This document shows, one piece after another, positions 53,638 to 62,132 of a stretch of DNA of 64,000 nucleotides. How positions within the stretch are numbered: position 1 is the first letter of the stretch; each line of letters opens with the position of its first letter. The notes beneath the pieces are model-generated. The model was given only the letters and a program-made list of their open reading frames with translations, had not been told where the DNA came from and did not search any database. A program made the translations under genes and the position numbers. The stretch is from Paenibacillus sp. FSL K6-3182 (GTDB taxonomy: Bacteria > Bacillota > Bacilli > Paenibacillales > Paenibacillaceae): the NCBI RefSeq assembly GCF_037976325.1, contig NZ_CP150265.1, positions 6,588,501 through 6,652,500 of the forward strand. The letters run 5' to 3'.

Positions 53638-53697
53638 AGTCTAAGACTTTATTTTCTTAGTCTACAACTTTATTTTCCAGTCTAATAATTTATTTTC
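53638..53697 (-). repeat. Three inverted copies of the 19-bp repeat, right side of the AraC/hydrolase pair
   Basis: Read on the minus strand: GAAAATAAAGTCTTAGACT (53638-53656), then two diverged copies at 53659-53677 and 53679-53697, spaced 20-21 bases apart. They lie in the gap 53411-53738, between the AraC regulator and the next operon. No gene seen in this gap. Confidence 0.82.
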
Positions 53698-53738
53698 TTT
53701 CTACACATACACTTGCCCAACCGTTACACAATGATGAC

Positions 53739-54737
53739 TCAATTCACCCATATCTCCGAATAATATTCCTTCATAAAATGAAACAGCTGCTCCAGCTGCT
53801 CCAATCCCTTCGACTCCGACTCCTGCGCTTGCCGAAGCAGTACGATTGCACGATCCGCGGTTTCAGGGTCCTTCGGCTTGCCGCCTTCTGGGAAGGGGAA
53901 TATCTCTCTCAGCTTGCCCAGCGCCTCAGCAACTACCTCGTAATGCAGCGCTGCTTCACCCGCATGCTTGCGAACCGTTCTCTCCACAACATTTGTCCCA
54001 TCCCAGCGGAATGCCAATTCGCGTAAAAAACGAGCAGCGAACTCACGCGCATCAGAAATGACAGCAATGTTATAGGCATGACCATGCTCATCCGCATTTC
54101 GCCGCTCCATCACACCAATCCATGCCTCATAACCCGCTAAGCCCTGTACAAATTTATCCTCGAACACATGCGTCCATTCCTTGCCTCGCCCATGATCCAC
54201 GATCATCGATAACGCCATGCGCAATATTTCGTATTTCGAGTGAGGCAGGCTTTCGCTAATCGTCGTCACGAACAACAAATCAATCTTGGAATCGGCAAAA
54301 TCGGCATAACTTATCGTGCCATCCTTCGATACATCTTTTGCATGAAAGAGCTGCTTATCATCCTCATAACCATAGATCAAACCGAATTCAGGTATAAACA
54401 AATCAAATGAAATGGCAGGAATGCCACGGTCGATTGACTGCTGAACGAGAGCGATAGTTCGCTCCACTTTATCCGGTGTTAACGGGAGCATAGGATCAGC
54501 CAAACAGCTCGTAAAGCCGAGATTTCCTATATTCCTCCTCAATATATATCCACCTGGGAATGACGTTGGCCCTGCCGCGTTAATACTGACGGGATCAATA
54601 TTCATGCGAAAGGCATGACCGGTAAATCCCATCACATCTGTTAGCGTAAAATGTTTTTTATCCGTGTAGCTCACCGCGCCATGTATAGCAGCAGCGGCCG
54701 AGGTCCATGTTTTGGACCAATCCCTATTCAGCGTCAT
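53739..54737 (-). CDS. Uncharacterised protein paired with an ECF sigma factor
   Basis: 332 residues from the ATG giving 'MTLNRDWSKTWTSAAAAIHG', eight bases after GGAGC; a five-codon longer start has no ribosome binding site. No signal or membrane helix, so not a classical membrane anti-sigma factor. 'TLTDVMGFTGHAFRMNID' and 'RGIPAISFDLFIPEFGLIYGYED' vaguely recall BtrH_N/C39-like cysteine-peptidase folds, but no catalytic Cys is at the expected place. It follows the sigma gene by 42 bases, so they are co-transcribed and probably linked. Function unknown. Confidence 0.78.
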   Translation of the reverse strand: MTLNRDWSKTWTSAAAAIHGAVSYTDKKHFTLTDVMGFTGHAFRMNIDPVSINAAGPTSFPGGYILRRNIGNLGFTSCLADPMLPLTPDKVERTIALVQQSIDRGIPAISFDLFIPEFGLIYGYEDDKQLFHAKDVSKDGTISYADFADSKIDLLFVTTISESLPHSKYEILRMALSMIVDHGRGKEWTHVFEDKFVQGLAGYEAWIGVMERRNADEHGHAYNIAVISDAREFAARFLRELAFRWDGTNVVERTVRKHAGEAALHYEVVAEALGKLREIFPFPEGGKPKDPETADRAIVLLRQAQESESKGLEQLEQLFHFMKEYYSEIWVN

Positions 54738-54779
54738 TATTTTCAGCTCCATTCAAGGTTTATCATAGACGTTCTGAAC

Positions 54780-55550
54780 CTACATAGGGGGAGGAGTGAG
54801 AATTTTCCTTCTGGGCAAACCGAGCAACGCCCTTTGCTCCACATATAAACTAATCGATATGCGAATACGCTCCTTCCGAAGCTTAACCCTTGATCTCGAC
54901 AGCATATTGTATACGTTTGCAGTCGTCGTATCGAACAGCTCAGCAATCTCAGTCGGCGGCAGCTCGCCAAAAAATCGTGCTTCAAAAATATCCCGCTCCC
55001 GCTTGTTCAAGCATCGGATCAGCGTATGAATGCTCTGGAGCGTTTCTTGGCGGATGACAGCATGCTCCGGATTTTGACCTTCGCGCGGCTCATTCATGGC
55101 TTGATCTGTTAAAAGAAACAGGATGCTGTCGATATCACTCCAATCAACTGACTGCCCACTTTTGCCTGCCTCTGCTGGCAGCCCTGATTGGCTCATGAAG
55201 CTAACGAATGGCCGCTCCTTGCTATAGGGCCCGCCTCTCCTCAGCTTCATATAGGCTTGATTTCGCACGATCCGGTGCAGCCAAGGAATAAACCTGCTTG
55301 CGTCTGTAAGCGTACCGAGGTGCATAAATGCACGAATCAGCGCTTCCTGCACGATGTCCTCTGCCATAAACGCATCCTTCGTCAAGCTGCCAGCGAGTCC
55401 AAGCGCCTTAGCTCGATGACGACGCACCAGCTCCCCGAACGCTTCCTCATCGCCGGTCCTTGCTCGTTCAACTAACGATTGCTCCTGTGCTTCTGCCCCT
55501 GCTCCACTACTTAACAGAACTTGCAAATCGGGTGCCCAAACCTCCATCAT
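54780..55550 (-). CDS. ECF-type RNA polymerase sigma factor
   Basis: 256 residues. Region 2 about 28-100 ('GDEEAFGELVRRHRAKALGLAGSL', split by a turn, 'MAEDIVQEALIRAFMHLG', 'FIPWLHRIVRNQAYMKLRR') and region 4 about 170-230 ('LNKRERDIFEARFFGELPPTEIAELFDTTTANVYNML'). Longer than the usual 170-200 residues because of a spacer between regions 2 and 4 (about 105-165) and a basic C-terminal tail. RBS AAGGGGGATG. The downstream unknown protein is its likely partner or target. It is not evidently tied to the Ter promoter, though that would be worth testing. Confidence 0.9.
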   Translation of the reverse strand: MMEVWAPDLQVLLSSGAGAEAQEQSLVERARTGDEEAFGELVRRHRAKALGLAGSLTKDAFMAEDIVQEALIRAFMHLGTLTDASRFIPWLHRIVRNQAYMKLRRGGPYSKERPFVSFMSQSGLPAEAGKSGQSVDWSDIDSILFLLTDQAMNEPREGQNPEHAVIRQETLQSIHTLIRCLNKRERDIFEARFFGELPPTEIAELFDTTTANVYNMLSRSRVKLRKERIRISISLYVEQRALLGLPRRKILTPPPM

Positions 55551-55624
55551 TCATCCCCCTTACTAGACAGATGCCACTTACGCCAAATATCTATCAATGG
55601 ATCAAAACTTTTTTATTTTATAAT

Positions 55625-55650
55625 CAAAAAAAAGCTGCCTATCAGGCAGC
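55625..55650 (-). terminator. Terminator of the aldo/keto reductase gene
   Basis: GCTGCCT / AGGCAGC with a three-base loop and eight T on the minus strand; 13 bases after the stop. Confidence 0.9.
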
Positions 55651-55662
55651 CTCTCCTATTCT

Positions 55663-56571
55663 CTAACGGTGCTGTTCAAAACGGTTTTCTTTACTTAACC
55701 TCTTAATGGCCTCCAGCTCAGCGGGAGATAGCTGAAGAGCTTCACTTGCCGCTATATTATGCAGCAGCTGTTCAAACGAGCTTGCACCAGGAATGACAGC
55801 AGCTACAGCTGGATTGGCCAAAGCATACCGGATAGCTGTATGCGCCAAATCACGCGAGCCTTCTCCCATCTCTAGCAAAACGTCTCGCAAAGACGACAGC
55901 TCCTCTTTGTCATAATCCAAATAACCCTTTTCCGCCTTGACAGCTCCATTATCTGTTAAAATCCCTTTTGCTACCGGACCTCGAGCGATTAAACTAATGC
56001 CCTTCTCTTCTAACAAAGGTAATATTTGCTCTTCAGGCCTTCTGTCCAAAATACTATACTGGCTCATCACACTGACGATATTTGAACGCTCCACATATTC
56101 TCGAATCACATTTGGACGAATGGAAGAAATGCCGTAATAGCGAATGAGTCCCTCTTGCTTAAGCTCCTCAAATGCTTCAATCGTCTCCGATATGGGATCA
56201 TCCAGTGTGCCTCCATGCAGCTGATACAAATCGATATAGTCCGTTTGGAGCCTTCGCAAGCTGTCTTTTACAGCCGACTTAATATAAGCTTTGGACGGGT
56301 CCCACGACCAGCCCGCTTTTCCCTTCTCCCAACGATTGCCGACCTTCGTCGCAAGTACAATATCTGCCCGTTTTCCCTTTATTGCCTCGCCGATTATTTC
56401 CTCATTAAGACCCTCATCATAAAGATCAGCCGTATCTAGAAAATTAATGCCCTTCTCGATCGCTTCATGTACTAGGGCTGTCGCTTTTACTTTATCTGTC
56501 CCTAGTGACATGCAGCCAAGGCCGATCTCACTTATGTAGAGCTCTGATTTCCCGAGACGATTGTGCTTCAT
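55663..56571 (-). CDS. Aldo/keto reductase
   Basis: 302 residues from the ATG giving 'MKHNRLGKSELYISEIGLGCMSLG', after AAGGAG; the ORF extends 17 codons upstream without support. NADPH-dependent TIM barrel. Catalytic tetrad in family positions: D in 'FLDTADLYDEGLNE', Y in 'ADLY', K in 'IVLATKVGNRW' and H in 'YIDLYQLHGGTLDDP'. 'SQYSILDRRPEE' and 'IPGASSFEQLLHN' (NADP binding) are present. Close to the YhdN/YqkF type. Substrate unknown. Separate transcription unit. Confidence 0.94.
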   Translation of the reverse strand: MKHNRLGKSELYISEIGLGCMSLGTDKVKATALVHEAIEKGINFLDTADLYDEGLNEEIIGEAIKGKRADIVLATKVGNRWEKGKAGWSWDPSKAYIKSAVKDSLRRLQTDYIDLYQLHGGTLDDPISETIEAFEELKQEGLIRYYGISSIRPNVIREYVERSNIVSVMSQYSILDRRPEEQILPLLEEKGISLIARGPVAKGILTDNGAVKAEKGYLDYDKEELSSLRDVLLEMGEGSRDLAHTAIRYALANPAVAAVIPGASSFEQLLHNIAASEALQLSPAELEAIKRLSKENRFEQHR

Positions 56572-56670
56572 GCTTGAAATCTCCTTTTCCTTAACCGATA
56601 ATCTAGCCGCTTCATTATTCATTTATGATATTACTTTTGGACTAAGGGAGCAACAAAAATGGTTCCACTA

Positions 56671-57363
56671 TTAACACTTTAAGGAAATCTGATCCAATAT
56701 ACCATGTAGCAGTGTTAGAGACTGCTCAGTGCGCGCGAATTGACTGCGAATCTGTTCAGCTGTTTGAATGTATGGCGCCTGAATAAGCTCTGAAGACCAA
56801 TGTGCAAACATGGATTCCATGCATGCAGCTGTCGTCTCCAAATGAAATTGCAGTCCCATGACATGCTCGCCATAAGCGAATGCCTGCGCCTTGCACACCT
56901 CTGAAGAAGCGAGGAGCCGCGTGTCCTGAGGCAAGTCGAAGGTATCGCCATGCCACTGAAACGAAATAAATTGCTCAGGCAAGCCGCAGAGCCAAGGATG
57001 CTGCTCCTTCGTACGGTTAATCGAATGCCAGCCTATTTCTTTATGCGTATTTCGGTATACTCGGCTTCCCAGCAGCTCAGCTATCATTTGAGCACCAAAG
57101 CAGATGCCCAGCACTTTTTTGCCAAGCTGAATGGCTTGCAGCACGAACTGCTTCTCTGCCGTAAGCCAACGATATTTCTCCTCTTCATAGACGCTCATTG
57201 GCCCGCCGCATATAACAAGCAAATCCATATCGTCAAGCCATTTGACATCAATCTCAAGAGCAGGGTTCTTAACATCCAAGCGATGTCCTCCAAAGCTGGC
57301 CCATGAACGAAATGCATAATCATCATCAAAAGCGAAGTGTTTAAAAGCTATTATATTCATCAT
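56671..57363 (-). CDS. Class I glutamine amidotransferase-like protein
   Basis: 230 residues. Triad of GATase1: C88 in 'KVLGICFGAQMIAELLG', H in 'HVMGLQFHLETTA' and the following E. 'DLLVICGGPMSVYEEEKY' is the oxyanion strand. Such stand-alone proteins (GuaA-like GATase, YfeJ type) hydrolyse glutamine or act as gamma-glutamyl hydrolases; no synthase partner is next to it, so its acceptor is unknown. A weak Shine-Dalgarno sequence (GGGAATG) precedes the ATG-ATG start. Confidence 0.9.
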   Translation of the reverse strand: MMNIIAFKHFAFDDDYAFRSWASFGGHRLDVKNPALEIDVKWLDDMDLLVICGGPMSVYEEEKYRWLTAEKQFVLQAIQLGKKVLGICFGAQMIAELLGSRVYRNTHKEIGWHSINRTKEQHPWLCGLPEQFISFQWHGDTFDLPQDTRLLASSEVCKAQAFAYGEHVMGLQFHLETTAACMESMFAHWSSELIQAPYIQTAEQIRSQFARTEQSLTLLHGILDQISLKC

Positions 57364-57569
57364 TCATTCCCCATCCTTGGTCACATATGACCTGTAATGT
57401 GCTTAATTATAGTCTCAATATTTAGTATCGTTAATATCACTTTCTTGAATAGTGGGAAGACATCAATAAAAAACAACTAGTTCCCTAACCCATATCATGG
57501 TACATTTCCAGTAGCATACTTATAATCTTAAATGTGAGTAACGCAATACGTAATGAAAGGATGGATCAT

Positions 57570-58631
57570 ATGGGGAAAAAGATATTAAAAACAATTGGTA
57601 CGCTTGTCCTACTCGCAGTTGCGATTGCAGGAGGGTTTTTACTGTATATTACTTTATCCGATTATAAACCCGTAGAAGTTATCGAGATTATGTCAGAAAA
57701 TAATAAAGAGCAACTCATCGAGCAAGGCGTTCCATTTACAGTTACGACCTTCAATATCGGCTATGCTGGCTTGGACAAAAAACAAGATTTTTTTATGGAT
57801 GGAGGTAAAAAATCACGCTCCAGCAGCAAAAATCAAACGATTTCCAATCTAGACGCCATTTCGTCCTTTATGAAAACAAACCAGTCCAATTTTTATTTGC
57901 TTCAGGAAGTCGATGCCCGCTCATCAAGAAGCTACCATATTAATGAAATAGACTATTTGGCAAAACCTTTGGAAGATTACAGCTATGCATTTGCTTATAA
58001 CTATAAAGTGGCATGGGTTCCCGTTCCGATTTTTAATCCAATGGGCTCCGTTCAGAGCGGCCTTCTAACCTTCTCGACATTCAAAAGCAAAAGCAATCAG
58101 CGATACGATCTTCCAGGCAAAGAGAGCTGGCCGATACAGCAGCTTGAATTGGATCGTGCCTTTATAGAAAGCAGATTTGAGGTCAATAACGGCAAAGAGC
58201 TTATTGTTATCAATCTTCATTTATCTGCCTTTGATGAGGGCGGCAAAATCCGCAAGCAGCAATTGGATTATTTAGCCGCTTTTTTAGAGAAAGAGAATGA
58301 CAAAGGAAATTATATTATTGTAGGCGGCGATTGGAACCATGCACTGCCCGGCACTACCCCTGATCGATTCGAAACGACACAGGCATGGCCAGAATGGCTT
58401 CAGCAGTTTCCTGAGGATTTCAACCCAAGCGGCTTCAAGTGGATGGTTGACGACAGCATCGCTACTGTACGTACATTAGATATTGCATACACGGAAGGCG
58501 TTAATTTCAGAGCCGTAATTGATGGTTTTCTCGTTTCTTCAAACGTAGATAAAATTCGGCTGCAAAGCACAGATTTAGCATTTGAACACAGCGACCATAA
58601 TCCGGTAATCGCTGAGTTTATTTTACGATAA
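57570..58631 (+). CDS. Membrane-anchored endonuclease/exonuclease/phosphatase (EEP) family protein
   Basis: 353 residues from the ATG giving 'MGKKILKTIGTLVLLAVAIAG'; earlier in-frame starts lack a spaced ribosome binding site. One N-terminal transmembrane helix about 6-28, then an external EEP domain: 'FTVTTFNIGYAG' (Asn), 'FYLLQEVDARSS' (metal-binding Glu), 'INLHLSAFDEGG', 'IIVGGDWNHALPG' (Asp/Asn) and 'AFEHSDHNPVIAEF' (catalytic His). Acts on phosphodiesters or phosphomonoesters at the outer face; nucleic acid, sphingomyelin-like or inositol phosphate substrates are possible. Single gene. Confidence 0.9.
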   Translation: MGKKILKTIGTLVLLAVAIAGGFLLYITLSDYKPVEVIEIMSENNKEQLIEQGVPFTVTTFNIGYAGLDKKQDFFMDGGKKSRSSSKNQTISNLDAISSFMKTNQSNFYLLQEVDARSSRSYHINEIDYLAKPLEDYSYAFAYNYKVAWVPVPIFNPMGSVQSGLLTFSTFKSKSNQRYDLPGKESWPIQQLELDRAFIESRFEVNNGKELIVINLHLSAFDEGGKIRKQQLDYLAAFLEKENDKGNYIIVGGDWNHALPGTTPDRFETTQAWPEWLQQFPEDFNPSGFKWMVDDSIATVRTLDIAYTEGVNFRAVIDGFLVSSNVDKIRLQSTDLAFEHSDHNPVIAEFILR

Positions 58632-58633
58632 AG

Positions 58634-58670
58634 CAAAGAGCCCCGATTTTTCGTAATCGGGGCTCTTTTG
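58634..58670. terminator. Bidirectional terminator between the EEP and beta-propeller genes
   Basis: CAAAGAGCCCCGAT / ATCGGGGCTCTTTTG stem, eight-base loop, T-run on plus and A-rich flank on the other side. Confidence 0.95.
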
Positions 58671-58699
58671 TAATTAATGATCATTGAGCTGTTAATTAA

Positions 58700-59995
58700 T
58701 TACTTGACGCTAGATTTCAAGATGGTTGGTTGTTTGAATGCAAGCAGCTTGCCTTTTGTCTGAATCACAATCATTCCGCTCTCAAGCAGCGTTTCTCCAA
58801 ACTCTCTTTCATTTGTTTTTAATTGTACAATTGGCGCTGCTGTATCTAAATGGATAGCTGATACCGTTCCATCCGTTTGCGCCATATATATCCCTTTACC
58901 AATTAAATCAAAACGTGCGATGAGGCCTGTTACACCAGCATTATAATCCACGGTTGTCTTATTAATTAATTTAACCCCATATATCCCGCGGCCATTCGTA
59001 TAAATCAATTTTCCATCATGTGGCCCAGCCGCATATTCAAATCCTGGCGCGTAAACAACAGGCTTATACACCTTGGGCTCTATTTTGCTCGGATCAGCAT
59101 TTAGAGGGTAACTATACACCTCAGAATTGAAATTGACGAATACGTTGTCCCCGTTAATCCAAGCGTCACCTTCATTGCCGGATTCTCCTTTATTCAAATT
59201 AATTTTTAGAGGATTATATTGTTTGCTGTTAAGTACTTTGCCCGTCTTGATATCTAGGGTATCAAGTGTAGTTAATGGAGCAGGCTCAAACAAGTTAACG
59301 AGCTTCTGCGCAGTTAGAGTTCCATCCTTTGCACCAATTGGAAAGTTGTAATGTGCAGCTTCCCAAACCCTTTTTCCTGTCTTGCGATTAAAAGCATGAA
59401 GGAGCGAGTAAGTGTAAGCACCCGACAACTCATTTTCTCCTATTATAAAATCGCCATGAAACAGTATCTTTTTGCGCAGCGGCTCTTTGTAATTGTCACG
59501 CCACTGAAATTTACCATCCTTTATGCTGTAAGCTTGAATGTCTCCATTAAAGGTGAACAGCTGATCGCCATCCGGAATAATATCATGAATGTTATTAGCG
59601 TTCACGGAAGCCACCCATACTTTCTTGCCTGAGGACGCCTTGATAGTGTGAACACGGCCTCCGCTCGAATTAACGTACAGTTGGCCATCCTTATATACGA
59701 CAGGCGCTTTGAGTTGACTGCCATACTCCCACAGCTTTTTCCCATTCTGAATAGTAACAGCTATCACTTTTCCCTTTAGCAAATAAAAGGCTTTACCTTC
59801 ACCTGTTGCTGCTATACCTTCGTAGTTCAATGACCATTGCGGTTTAATAATAGGAGCAGCTATCTCCGTTTCCTTGTTATCTCCCACATAGGAAGTACGT
59901 GAATCAAATGATGCAGATACAACAGAACTCATTAATAGTAGAGAACAGCATGCCATCATAACGCCTCGCGAAAAAGCTGTTTTCCAGTTTCTCAT
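58700..59995 (-). CDS. Secreted PQQ-like beta-propeller protein
   Basis: 431 residues with signal peptide about 1-29. The sequence consists of repeated blades of the type 'GKVIAVTIQNGKKLWEYGSQLKAPVVYKDGQLYVNSS', which is the PQQ-like/BamB repeat (W-E/W-V before a turn, then Y-(V/I)). Such propellers in Gram-positives are surface scaffold or binding proteins rather than PQQ enzymes; no PQQ-ligating set is evident. Single gene, convergent with the EEP gene. Function unknown. Confidence 0.86.
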   Translation of the reverse strand: MRNWKTAFSRGVMMACCSLLLMSSVVSASFDSRTSYVGDNKETEIAAPIIKPQWSLNYEGIAATGEGKAFYLLKGKVIAVTIQNGKKLWEYGSQLKAPVVYKDGQLYVNSSGGRVHTIKASSGKKVWVASVNANNIHDIIPDGDQLFTFNGDIQAYSIKDGKFQWRDNYKEPLRKKILFHGDFIIGENELSGAYTYSLLHAFNRKTGKRVWEAAHYNFPIGAKDGTLTAQKLVNLFEPAPLTTLDTLDIKTGKVLNSKQYNPLKINLNKGESGNEGDAWINGDNVFVNFNSEVYSYPLNADPSKIEPKVYKPVVYAPGFEYAAGPHDGKLIYTNGRGIYGVKLINKTTVDYNAGVTGLIARFDLIGKGIYMAQTDGTVSAIHLDTAAPIVQLKTNEREFGETLLESGMIVIQTKGKLLAFKQPTILKSSVK

Positions 59996-60088
59996 TTCAC
60001 ACCTTCTTATCTCTAATTTTCATCACTTAGCTTACATAACGTATAATAATTGTAAAATGTTTCTAATCAGTCCGTGTTGTCTTCACAC

Positions 60089-60123
60089 TAAAAAGACCAG
60101 CCAAGGATAAATCCTTGCTGGTC
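60089..60123 (-). terminator. Terminator of the DUF2203 gene
   Basis: AAAGACCAGC-AAGGAT / ATCCTT-GCTGGTC with one mismatch, T-run on the minus strand; 15 bases after the stop. Confidence 0.9.
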
Positions 60124-60137
60124 ATTAATTATGAATA

Positions 60138-60554
60138 CTATTCATCCTGCGGAAACGGTTTTCTGCCCATAAACCCATCATGTAAACCATGATAATGGCT
60201 AACCTCAGCTTCGCCTTCCTTCCAGCAAATCAGAATATCCTCATTATCGAGCACCGCTGGAAAGTCAATTAAACCAGGAGTAATCATTTTCAACTGCACG
60301 CCTTTTCGCGAGAAGTTTTCAATTAACAGGTCTACCTCCATCTTCATAAATTCCAGCTGGCTTTCCCTCTCAAAGAAAGGGTCCTCACTGCCTTCAATAG
60401 CAGCAAAAACTTGTTCATAAGCAGCCTTCTCTTTCTGATAACTTATATATAAATCTTCAAATTGCGCCGTAATGTGTTGAAGCTTCCGTAAATCCTCTTG
60501 CAACTGCGGCAGCATCTCGTTCGCTTCGCTCAGCGTGAAGGTTTTGTTCCCCAT
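60138..60554 (-). CDS. DUF2203 family protein
   Basis: 138 residues from the ATG giving 'MGNKTFTLSEANEMLPQL'; GGGAG lies ten bases upstream, and the 24-codon extension has no signal. 'FTLSEANEMLPQLQEDLRKL' then a coiled-coil-like helix and 'LLIENFSRKGVQLKMITPGLIDFPAVLDNEDILICWKEGEAEVSHYH', split by short turns, is the DUF2203 signature. Small cytosolic helical protein; function unknown in all species as far as I know. Confidence 0.85.
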   Translation of the reverse strand: MGNKTFTLSEANEMLPQLQEDLRKLQHITAQFEDLYISYQKEKAAYEQVFAAIEGSEDPFFERESQLEFMKMEVDLLIENFSRKGVQLKMITPGLIDFPAVLDNEDILICWKEGEAEVSHYHGLHDGFMGRKPFPQDE

Positions 60555-60639
60555 CCCGTAAACACTCCCTGTCTGATGATAATCATTTATTTCTTTCCAT
60601 AATAAGTATCCTACACTCTCTTTCAAGCTCCGTAAAGGA

Positions 60640-60753
60640 ATGGGTTCTAGAGAAGAGTTGGAATCTGCTCCTATCTTGACGAAAGAGCAAGGTTCTGTCT
60701 TCCCTCGAACGATCGAAGATACCTATTCATGGTTGAAAAATAAGCCTAAATAG
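60640..60753 (+). pseudogene. Possible 3' remnant of an epimerase/reductase gene
   Basis: 37-codon frame on the plus strand ending 'FPRTIEDTYSWLKNKPK'. This ending looks like the extreme C-terminus of NAD-dependent epimerase/isoflavone reductase-like proteins (R-(S/T)-x-E-D-T-x-x-W). Nothing upstream encodes the rest, which would overlap the DUF2203 start region. Either a degraded gene end or a chance match. Confidence 0.3.
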
Positions 60754-60768
60754 TGCTGTTCTTTTTCT

Positions 60769-61353
60769 TCAAAATTCTTTGCCTCTTACTTTCGCAAACA
60801 CCATCGTATCCCGCAGAATACCGTTGACATCACATTTTTCATTTCGGAGTATGCCTTCTAATGTGAAGCCCAGTCGCTCCGCAACTCGCGCGCTTCGATA
60901 ATTCCTAGCATCACAACGTATTTCAATACGATTGGCTTCTAGCTCATTTATTGCAAATGTTGAAATTGCATTCGTCGCTTCCGTTATAAAGCCTTGGCCG
61001 CTGTAAGCTGTACGAGCCCAGTACCCAATTTCAAATTTTCGCGCTTGCCAATTTATGCGATGAAGACCGCTGCTTCCTATCAACTGACCTGTATCCTTTA
61101 AAAAAAGCAGCAGCATGAGGTCTGAACGATCCATATACTTGGACCGTGACTTCCTGATGACAACTTCAGATTCTTCAATCGTAGGCATCGCTTGAGCCCA
61201 TGGCATCCAAGGTTTGAGCTCATTTTCACTTTCTCTAACGGCCTCATTCAGCTTCGCTCCGTCCCCCCATTGAGGCGCGCGGATATGAAGACGACTGCTT
61301 TCAAAACTCTCTGGAATGGATAATAGCAACGGGTTGTTATTATAATGTCTCAT
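60769..61353 (-). CDS. GNAT family N-acetyltransferase (RimJ/RimL-like)
   Basis: 194 residues, ATG at 61353 after GGAGGTGCG. RimJ/RimL/SpeG-like acetyltransferase: N-terminal 'ESSRLHIRAPQWGDGAKLNEAV', core 'QLIGSSGLHRINWQARKFEIGYWARTAYSGQGFITEA' (split over two strands) with the acetyl-CoA pyrophosphate loop near 'YSGQGFITEA', and 'NYRSARVAERLGFTLEGILRN'. Acetyl-CoA-dependent; substrate may be a ribosomal protein N-terminus or a small amine. Single gene. Confidence 0.93.
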   Translation of the reverse strand: MRHYNNNPLLLSIPESFESSRLHIRAPQWGDGAKLNEAVRESENELKPWMPWAQAMPTIEESEVVIRKSRSKYMDRSDLMLLLFLKDTGQLIGSSGLHRINWQARKFEIGYWARTAYSGQGFITEATNAISTFAINELEANRIEIRCDARNYRSARVAERLGFTLEGILRNEKCDVNGILRDTMVFAKVRGKEF

Positions 61354-61623
61354 CCTAACGCACCTCCAAAAATGGCTTCCTTTCAGCCGAAAATAATACT
61401 TGATGACATACCGTCCATTACCTCATATCCCCCTTATGTTTTTATGTTAAAGAACAGAAAAGTTCAGTTATGTATTAACTTACAGATATTAACTGCAGAA
61501 TGCAATCAAAGTGAGATGTGCACTCCAGCGGATATCATGATCTCTGACCAACGTCAATTCTCATTTGGAGTACATTTCGAAGCCATCATCGGCTCTTGCT
61601 ATGAAAGGGGTTTTAAAGCAATA
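61354..61623. other. Intergenic gap between the GNAT gene and the tRNA cluster
   Basis: 270 bases without a convincing gene. A plus-strand frame (61345-61644) starts inside the GNAT gene, has no ribosome binding site and runs into the tRNA terminator. No other structure seen. Confidence 0.6.
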
Positions 61624-61659
61624 CAAAAAAAGCTCATTAGATAAAATATCTAATGAGCT
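61624..61659 (-). terminator. Terminator of the tRNA cluster
   Basis: AGCTCATTAGAT / ATCTAATGAGCT perfect stem, short loop, seven T on the minus strand; 16 bases after the tRNA-Leu end. Confidence 0.95.
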
Positions 61660-61674
61660 ATCGTTTATACAATA

Positions 61675-61756
61675 TGGTGCCGATGAGAGGACTCGAACCT
61701 CCACGGTTTCCCTCACGATTTTGAGTCGCGCGCGTCTGCCATTCCGCCACATCGGC
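61675..61756 (-). tRNA. tRNA-Leu (anticodon CAA)
   Basis: Acceptor GCCGATG pairs with CATCGGC, discriminator A and encoded CCA. Anticodon loop CTCAAAA gives CAA. A long variable arm is present, as in Leu tRNAs. Last gene of the cluster. Confidence 0.95.
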
Positions 61757-61768
61757 ATTTGAGTAAGA

Positions 61769-61845
61769 TGGCGTGCCCTAAGAGATTCGAACTCCTGGCC
61801 TTTTGATTCGTAGTCAAACGCTCTATCCAGCTGAGCTAAGGGCAC
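61769..61845 (-). tRNA. tRNA-Arg (anticodon ACG)
   Basis: Acceptor GTGCCCT/AGGGCAC, discriminator G, encoded CCA. Anticodon loop CTACGAA gives ACG, read as ICG after deamination. Confidence 0.95.
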
Positions 61846-61862
61846 ATTATATAAAATTGTAA

Positions 61863-61936
61863 TGGAGGCGCCACCTAGACTCGAACTAGGGGTAGAGCTT
61901 TTGCAGAGCTCTGCCTTACCACTTGGCTATGGCGCC
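61863..61936 (-). tRNA. tRNA-Cys (anticodon GCA)
   Basis: Acceptor GGCGCCA/TGGCGCC, discriminator T, encoded CCA. Anticodon loop CTGCAAA gives GCA. Confidence 0.95.
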
Positions 61937-61944
61937 AACTTAGA

Positions 61945-62019
61945 TGGAGCGGAAGACGGGAATCGAACCCGCGACCCTCGCCTTGGCAAGGCGATGCTCT
62001 ACCGCTGAGCCACTTCCGC
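61945..62019 (-). tRNA. tRNA-Gly (anticodon GCC)
   Basis: Acceptor GCGGAAG/CTTCCGC, discriminator T, encoded CCA. Anticodon loop with GCC in 'CTTGCCAAG'. Confidence 0.95.
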
Positions 62020-62026
62020 AACTAAA

Positions 62027-62101
62027 TGGCTGGGGATTCAGGGATCGAACCTGAGAATGACGGAGTCAAAGTCCGTTGCCTTACCGCTTGGCTAATCCCC
62101 A
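62027..62101 (-). tRNA. tRNA-Gln (anticodon TTG)
   Basis: Acceptor TGGGGAT/ATCCCCA, discriminator G, encoded CCA. Anticodon loop CTTTGAC gives TTG. The 5' U1-A72 pair is the common feature of Gln tRNAs. Confidence 0.95.
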
Positions 62102-62132
62102 ACAAAAAAATGCCATACTACTTTTAAAAAAA

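Noticed and set aside
53739..54737. Classical anti-sigma factor next to the ECF sigma gene
   Set aside because: No membrane helix and no zinc-finger HxxxCxxC motif; left as unknown.
61345..61644. 99-codon plus-strand open frame between the GNAT gene and the tRNAs
   Set aside because: Starts inside the GNAT start region, no ribosome binding site, odd composition, and runs into the tRNA terminator.
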